Positions 13,255-17,237 of a stretch of DNA of 17,237 nt are shown piece by piece. Under the pieces are notes generated by a model that did not search any database, was not told the origin of the DNA, and saw only the letters and a list, made by a program, of their open reading frames with translations. The stretch's first letter is position 1, and each line of letters opens with the position of its first letter. The position numbers were made by a program, and so were the translations under genes. The DNA lies in assembly GCA_046153015.1 (NCBI GenBank), contig JBJXGF010000048.1:1-17237 (forward strand). Reading direction: 5' to 3'. This DNA is from JBJXGF01 sp046153015. GTDB taxonomy: Bacteria; Actinomycetota; Acidimicrobiia; Acidimicrobiales; CAIXPF01.

Positions 13255-14499
13255 TCAGCGGGTGCTGAAGGGGCGGTCGCGGGAGTCGTCGGGCTCCTTG
13301 GGCAGGCCCAGCACGCGCTCGCCGATGATGTTGCGGTTCACCTCGTCGGTGCCGCCGGCGATCGACAGCGACGGCGTGAACAGCGCGTACCGGTGGAACA
13401 CGCCCCCGCCCGGCGCGTCGCGATCGACCAGCGCGCCGTGGGGGCCCATGGCCCGCAGCCCCACGTCGCGGATCTGGCGGCCGAGCTCGCTGCCGAGGAG
13501 CTTGAGCGTGGACACCTCCGGGCCCGGCTGCTGCCCGGCCTTCGCCGCCGCCTTGGCCCGCAGCGCCGAGTACCGGATGATCTGGCGCAGCGTGTACACG
13601 CGCATCAGGTCCTGGCGCAGCGCGGGGTCGGCGGCCGCGCCGAACTGGGCGACCACATCGGCCAGGAGCGAGCTGATCCCGCCCCGGATCGCCAACGAGA
13701 ACCCGTCGATCGCGTCAAGCTGCGCGGCCCGGTGGGCCTCGACGTTGACCGACAGGTCGGGCTTGCCGAGCATGCTCCCGCCGCCGCCGGCCGCGCCGGC
13801 GTTGCCCGGGTCGCGTTCGTGGGAGAGGGTGGTCATGGCCACGCGCCAACCGTCGTTCAAGTCCCCCAGCCGGTCGACGTCGGCCACCCGGGCCTCGGTG
13901 AGGAACACCTCGTTGAACGCCGCATCGCCGGTCATCTCCCGCAGCGGACGCACCTCGACGCCGGACTGATCCATGTCGAGCAGGAAGAACGTGATGCCGC
14001 GATGCTTGGGGACGCTCGGGTCGGTGCGGGCGATGAGGATCGCGTACCGGGCGTGCTGGGCGCCGGAGTTCCACACCTTCAGGCCGGTCACCACCCATTC
14101 GTCGCCGTCGCGCTCGGCGCGGGTGCTGAGCGCCGCCATGTCGGAGCCGGCGCCGGGCTCGGAGAACAGCTGGCACCACACCTCACGCCCGGTGGCGATG
14201 CCGGGCAGGTAGCGCCGCTTCTGCTCCTCGGTCCCGTAGGTGAGGATGGTGGGCGCAGCGAGCGTGGTGGCCACGCCGACAACCGGACCGTAGGCGCCGA
14301 CCTCGGCCCGGGCGGCGTGGACGGCCTTGGCCTGCTCGCCGCGCAGGCCCCGGCCGAACCACTCGACCGGCCAGCCGGGGAACCCCCAGCCAGACTCGCC
14401 GAGGCGCCGCCACCAGTCGCCCAGGGTGAGGGCAGGGTCCCAGTTGGCCTCGAACCACGCCTTGGCCTCGGCGTGGACCTGCTCGACGGTCTGGCTCAT
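13255..14499 (-). CDS. Acyl-CoA dehydrogenase family protein
   Basis: ATG 14499 is chosen because GAGGGAG precedes it at good spacing and the resulting 414-residue protein starts MSQTVEQVHAEAKAWFEANW, as family members do; an extension to 14562 is implausible. The FAD/acyl-CoA signatures are present: WCQLFSEPGAGSDMAAL, DEWVVTGLKVWNSGAQHA, and the C-terminal GGTDEVNRNIIGERVLGLP. The enzyme introduces a double bond in acyl-CoA thioesters with FAD, passing electrons to ETF. The position of the catalytic Glu of medium-chain enzymes (YEGT) reads AGGT here. Either the base lies elsewhere, as in isovaleryl-CoA dehydrogenase-like proteins, or this is one subunit of a heteromer such as the FadE pairs of steroid degradation. 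No partner subunit is adjacent. It follows the SARP regulator gene after 117 bases. Confidence 0.92.
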   Translation of the reverse strand: MSQTVEQVHAEAKAWFEANWDPALTLGDWWRRLGESGWGFPGWPVEWFGRGLRGEQAKAVHAARAEVGAYGPVVGVATTLAAPTILTYGTEEQKRRYLPGIATGREVWCQLFSEPGAGSDMAALSTRAERDGDEWVVTGLKVWNSGAQHARYAILIARTDPSVPKHRGITFFLLDMDQSGVEVRPLREMTGDAAFNEVFLTEARVADVDRLGDLNDGWRVAMTTLSHERDPGNAGAAGGGGSMLGKPDLSVNVEAHRAAQLDAIDGFSLAIRGGISSLLADVVAQFGAAADPALRQDLMRVYTLRQIIRYSALRAKAAAKAGQQPGPEVSTLKLLGSELGRQIRDVGLRAMGPHGALVDRDAPGGGVFHRYALFTPSLSIAGGTDEVNRNIIGERVLGLPKEPDDSRDRPFSTR

Positions 14500-14583
14500 C
14501 ACCGGCTCCCTCGCTCGCTCGGCGGGCGATGCTACGCGCTGCGCCGCCTCCAGCTCCCGCACCGCTCAACCGGCCGTCGCGCG

Positions 14584-14600
14584 CCAGCGCACTGCGCTGG
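14584..14600. promoter_or_regulatory. Near-perfect palindrome upstream of the acyl-CoA dehydrogenase gene
   Basis: CCAGCGCA-C-TGCGCTGG has 8-bp arms around one central base, a form typical of dimeric regulator operators. It lies between the regulator's stop codon and the dehydrogenase start, about 85-100 bases upstream of ATG 14499. The single-base loop disfavours a terminator stem. Confidence 0.45.
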
Positions 14601-14616
14601 TCCCCCGCCGGAGCGG

Positions 14617-15782
14617 TCACGAGCGGTTGGCCAGCCGACCTCGATCACCGTCGGTGAGGGTCTCGTAGACGGCGGTCGTCTCCCGGTCGGGATCGAGCTC
14701 GAACGCGCGGCTCATGGCCTCGGCGCAGGTCTGGTACTGGCGGACCACGGAGGTCCGCTGACCCAGGGCGGCGTAGCACCTCATGGCGCGCCGATGGGCA
14801 GGTTCGTCGCACGGGTCACGCGTGAGCGCTCGCCGAGTCACCTCCAGCGCCCCCTGGTAGTCGTCCCGAGCGAAGAGGAGATCTCCCAGCCGGTTTGCGC
14901 TGTCCAAATAGATCATGCGCAGGCGATCCCGCTCTAACAACGTCCACTCCTCATGAGGAGAGCCTTCGAGAAAATTACCCGTATAATACTCCTCTGCAGC
15001 GGAACGGAAGGCGATCTCCTCCACGTCTATCCCCTGGGCCTCAGCGCGCTTACTGGCACCGATCAAACGCTCGAATTCCTCGACGTCACGTCACTCCACC
15101 AATCCTCTTCGGTGTTTATCGCATAGGCTTCGTTGCGGTAGGTCAGTCTCTGGGCCGACTCGCCAGCGGCGCGAAAGGTCCGGCGTATTTGATAAACTGC
15201 CTGATGGAGTGCGCGCCGTGCGGCTTCGGGTTCAGCTTCGGGCCAGAACAGCTCCATGAGCACCTCGCGCGCAGCGAAGCGACCGTGCTGGGCGAAGAGG
15301 TAGCGGGCCAGCCGGGGCGCCTTGATGCCTTGCCATGCATCAATCGGCTTACCCCTGAAGTAGGCGCGAAAAGGTCCGAAGAGAAACACCGAGAGCGGAG
15401 CAGGGATGATCGCCAAGTCTCGATTAAGGTCCAACCCTGTGCCGTCGACCCGGACGCTCTCCGGCTTCGTGACTGGGATCTCGCCCGAGGCGTCAGTCGG
15501 ACGGCTCGCGATGGGGCGCCCCGCCGCCGGCGGCGACGCATCGACCAACTCGACGAGCGCGTCGATCACAACTGCGAGTAATGAGTGCGTGTGATTCTCC
15601 AGCCGTACTGCCTCCTCGTAGCGGGTCCAGCAGGACTGGCGATGCCGGTGCTGCCGACTCCATTGCTCGGCCAACTCATCAGCCGCGTGCAGAATGCTGG
15701 CCGCCGCTCGGTGCGGTTCGCCCGACACCTTCGTATGGAGTTGAGCGAGGAGCTCCAGCAGTTCATTGGGCGACTGTAGCAT
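14617..15782 (-). pseudogene. SARP/AfsR-type transcriptional regulator, frameshifted by a 5-bp duplication
   Basis: Two leftward frames form one protein. The upstream part (to 15063) has an N-terminal helical region and an OmpR-like winged helix (SVFLFGPFRAYFRGKPID, then KAPRLARYLFAQHGRF, REVLMELFWPEAEPEAARRALHQAV). The downstream part is a bacterial transcriptional activator (BTAD) helical domain (EEYYTGNFLEG, LGDLLFARDDYQGALEVTRRAL, DEPAHRRAMRCYAALGQ). At 15083-15092 the leftward strand reads GACGT twice in tandem. Removing one copy joins WWSDV directly to EEFERLIGASKR, the expected SARP junction, giving 386 residues from ATG 15782. An upstream in-frame GTG at 15881 is possible but its extension crosses hairpins. 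Such regulators activate adjacent genes; the dehydrogenase gene follows. As it stands, only the truncated DNA-binding half is made. Lower GC than its neighbours suggests transfer. Confidence 0.85.
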
Positions 15783-15802
15783 CGGCGATGCTCTACTCTC
15801 CT

Positions 15803-15815
15803 GACGCAAAGCGTC
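15803..15815. repeat. Small hairpin in the leader of the SARP gene
   Basis: GACGC-AAA-GCGTC is a 5-bp stem with a 3-base loop. On the leftward strand it sits directly before an AGGAG (about 15 bases from ATG 15782), so it could affect ribosome access. Its small size makes chance occurrence possible. Confidence 0.3.
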
Positions 15816-15843
15816 GCTAGCACAGGTCGAGTGGTTCTCCTGT

Positions 15844-15866
15844 CCAGGCAGGGCAGCGCTGCCTGG
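15844..15866. promoter_or_regulatory. 8-bp inverted repeat upstream of the SARP gene
   Basis: CCAGGCAG (15844-15851) and CTGCCTGG (15859-15866) are perfect inverted arms around a 7-base spacer, about 60-85 bases upstream of ATG 15782. This geometry fits a dimer operator or a leader hairpin. Its half-site begins CCAG like the palindrome at 14584-14600. Confidence 0.4.
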
Positions 15867-15882
15867 TAATCGGTTAGGCACG

Positions 15883-16371
15883 GGCTGCGGGCATGCGCTC
15901 CGACCGTCGTTCGGCCGCTTCTACTTCAACTCCTCAATGGTTGCAGCAGAACTCGGATCAGCCTTTCGTCTCGAGCGGACACAAATACAGGGGATATCGA
16001 CACGGAATAAGTGCCTTTTCGACTTGTTGTCAGCAGCTCAGGACAGTACAGCCGCCCCGGCGCCGGCGCTCGGCTGCCCCCGAGCCTTCCCAAGGCCCAG
16101 ACGTACGATTTTCTGCGGGCCAAGTTCTGGTGGAGGGCCAGCCGAGATCCTGCGCTGCGCTTCTCGTTGTTCGATCGCATCTCGCTCTCGGCCCGTTCAC
16201 ACGAGCCGCACCAGGGTAGGCTGCTCCCGCAGCAGGGGTCGGGTGACGGGCGCCGGGGCGGCCCCACGCCAGTGCGAACGCTCAGGCGCCGGCAGCCTGA
16301 TCGGGCGGGCCCGACGAGCTGATCACCACCTACGACGCCTGCGCTGAGCAGCACCACAAGCGGCGGAAGGG
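15883..16371. other. About 490 bases without a convincing gene
   Basis: Frames here are short or encode Arg/Ser/Pro-rich sequence without any recognisable motif on either strand. The part from about 15930 to 16060 is visibly less GC-rich than the flanking genes. I see no tRNA, no attachment site and no large repeat. The region probably contains the promoter of the leftward SARP gene and, at its right end, that of the rightward gene starting at 16372; it may also hold remnants of a decayed gene. Confidence 0.6.
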
Positions 16372-17010
16372 ATGGTGTCGCAGATGGATCTCGAGAGGCC
16401 CGCCGACGGGACGGCAGGAGCCGACGGCGAACCCGAGCCGATGCCGGGCACGTTCGGCTCGAGTGGGGGCCCCGGCGCTTGGCGGCTGACCTGGTTTCCC
16501 GGCGCCGGCGATGTAGTGGCCGAAGCGGTGACGGGTGCGGCGGCGCCCGCCCAACGCCTGCTCGGTCGGCTGCCCGCCGCCCGCTACCTGGCCCTCACCG
16601 TGGCCGCTGTGGACGAGGCCCGCGGCTCGACGGCCTGGCGCGAGGGCGCGGGTGTCGAGCTGTTGCTCGAGTGGATCTCGCGCGTGAGGGCTGCGCTGGA
16701 CGGCGAGCTCGGCCAGATGGCGGACGAGAGCCGCACGACGCCCTATTACCTGGACCTCGGGCATTCGCGGCAGCTGCTCGGGGACCTGACCGACCACCTG
16801 CTGGCGCCCGAGCTCTGGAACGAGCTCGACGAGAACGTCACGCGAGCCCGCGGCGCCGCCGATTCGCTCGCGCTGCTGCTCGCCGGCGACGCCAACCTCG
16901 CCCAAGCCACCCGACGGGCGCAGGAGCTGGTCGAGCTCGCACTGAGCGTTCATGTCGCGCTCGCCGACGGCTATCGCGCCGCTCACGAACGGTTCCCGAC
17001 CGGGGTCTGA
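16372..17010 (+). CDS. Helical protein of unknown function
   Basis: A protein of 212 residues from ATG 16372; ATG 16384 is an alternative, since GGAAGGG (16365-16371) directly abuts the first ATG and would be better spaced for the second. After a disordered Gly/Glu/Pro-rich N-terminus (about 35 residues) the protein is almost all helix with heptad-like hydrophobic spacing: VVAEAVTGAAAPAQRLLGRL, GVELLLEWISRVRAALDGELGQMA, GDLTDHLLAPELWNELDENVTRARGAADSLALLLAG and ATRRAQELVELALSVHVALADGYRAAHERF. No signal peptide, membrane segment, metal-binding set or family signature is recognised. A scaffold or binding role is possible but is only inference. Codon use is typical of the genome. It is followed by an 11-bp inverted repeat. 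Confidence 0.65.
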   Translation: MVSQMDLERPADGTAGADGEPEPMPGTFGSSGGPGAWRLTWFPGAGDVVAEAVTGAAAPAQRLLGRLPAARYLALTVAAVDEARGSTAWREGAGVELLLEWISRVRAALDGELGQMADESRTTPYYLDLGHSRQLLGDLTDHLLAPELWNELDENVTRARGAADSLALLLAGDANLAQATRRAQELVELALSVHVALADGYRAAHERFPTGV

Positions 17011-17041
17011 CGGCTGTCGCGGGCGATCTGGTTCGACAATC

Positions 17042-17078
17042 CTCGACCGGGTGAAGGGGCTGGTCAGACCCGGTCGAG
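17042..17078 (+). terminator. 11-bp inverted repeat after the helical unknown gene
   Basis: CTCGACCGGGT (17042-17052) is perfectly complementary to ACCCGGTCGAG (17068-17078), with a 15-base loop. It begins 31 bases after the stop codon at 17010. No T-run follows, so it is a hairpin-type terminator candidate or an operator for the next gene. Confidence 0.5.
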
Positions 17079-17200
17079 CGGGCTGGCGAGGAGCGGCCGG
17101 CGAACGAGCGCCGACCACGAGAAGAGCGGCGTGGCGCAGGTTGTGTGCAGCGACCACGAACCCGTGATCGTCGTCCATCAGCACACACAGGAGCGCTCAC

Positions 17201-17237
17201 ATGGCACAAGACCTTGCCGCCATCGCCTCGTCTCTCC
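17201..17237 (+). CDS. Start of a gene cut by the window edge
   Basis: ATG 17201 has a strong ribosome binding site (AGGAG, 17189-17193, 7 bases upstream) and opens a frame MAQDLAAIASSL that runs to the end of the window. Twelve residues, helical and Ala-rich, are too few to name a product. The 190 bases between it and the previous gene contain the inverted repeat described above and probably its promoter. Confidence 0.6.
   Translation, partial: MAQDLAAIASSL

Noticed and set aside
14982..14987. Perfect TATAAT on the + strand
   Set aside because: It lies inside the BTAD coding region on the opposite strand, has no good -35 and no gene downstream on its strand; an antisense promoter cannot be excluded.
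16330..17184. Leftward open frame of 284 codons opposite the helical unknown gene
   Set aside because: Low-complexity composition, and it spans the noncoding inverted repeat; the forward frame has balanced helical composition.

Overview
The window is GC-rich, densely coded DNA of actinobacterial character, most like an uncultured Acidimicrobiia-type organism. The reasons are strong GC bias at third codon positions, frequent GTG starts, an F420-dependent luciferase-like oxidoreductase, a SARP-type regulator and acyl-CoA dehydrogenase/TauD-type catabolic genes. The taxonomic placement is inference. No rRNA, tRNA or CRISPR array was seen.

Layout. (1) 1-620: the edge of a leftward gene that may be a transposase, then a leftward copper-protein (cupredoxin) lipoprotein gene broken by an in-frame TAG right after its lipobox. 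(2) 746-2358: small rightward genes: an unknown protein overlapping a ribbon-helix-helix protein, a SnoaL/NTF2-like protein and a STAS-domain protein. (3) 2408-3871: a DEAD-box RNA helicase whose best ribosome binding site points to an ATC codon. (4) 3900-4190: a small leftward helical protein. (5) 4364-7520: a tight operon of Leu/Glu/Phe/Val dehydrogenase, diacylglycerol-kinase-like lipid kinase and a two-HKD phospholipase D/cardiolipin-synthase-like enzyme, closed by a short hairpin. (6) 7581-8229: two convergent small unknown genes. (7) 8344-11001: a membrane GGDEF-EAL protein with intact motifs. (8) 11038-15782, all leftward: a SARP-type regulator, acyl-CoA dehydrogenase, TauD/TfdA dioxygenase and an F420-type LLM oxidoreductase. 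(9) 15883-16371: noncoding. (10) 16372-17237: a helical unknown protein and the first codons of another gene with a strong ribosome binding site.

How the parts may work together. The kinase and PLD genes overlap by 4 bases, so they are probably made together and act on membrane phospholipids. The leftward block looks like a small degradative cluster (beta-oxidation dehydrogenase, alpha-ketoglutarate dioxygenase, F420 oxidoreductase) with a regulator at its head. That regulator is frameshifted by a tandem duplication of 5 bases, and removing one copy restores a complete DNA-binding plus BTAD protein. Palindromes lie upstream of the regulator and upstream of the acyl-CoA dehydrogenase, and a 76-bp tandem repeat carrying a strong hairpin separates the last two genes.

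The most notable observations are two apparently recent gene inactivations (cupredoxin TAG, SARP 5-bp duplication), the possible ATC start of the helicase, and the hairpin-bearing tandem repeat. I found no convincing defence, CRISPR, toxin-antitoxin or biosynthetic system.
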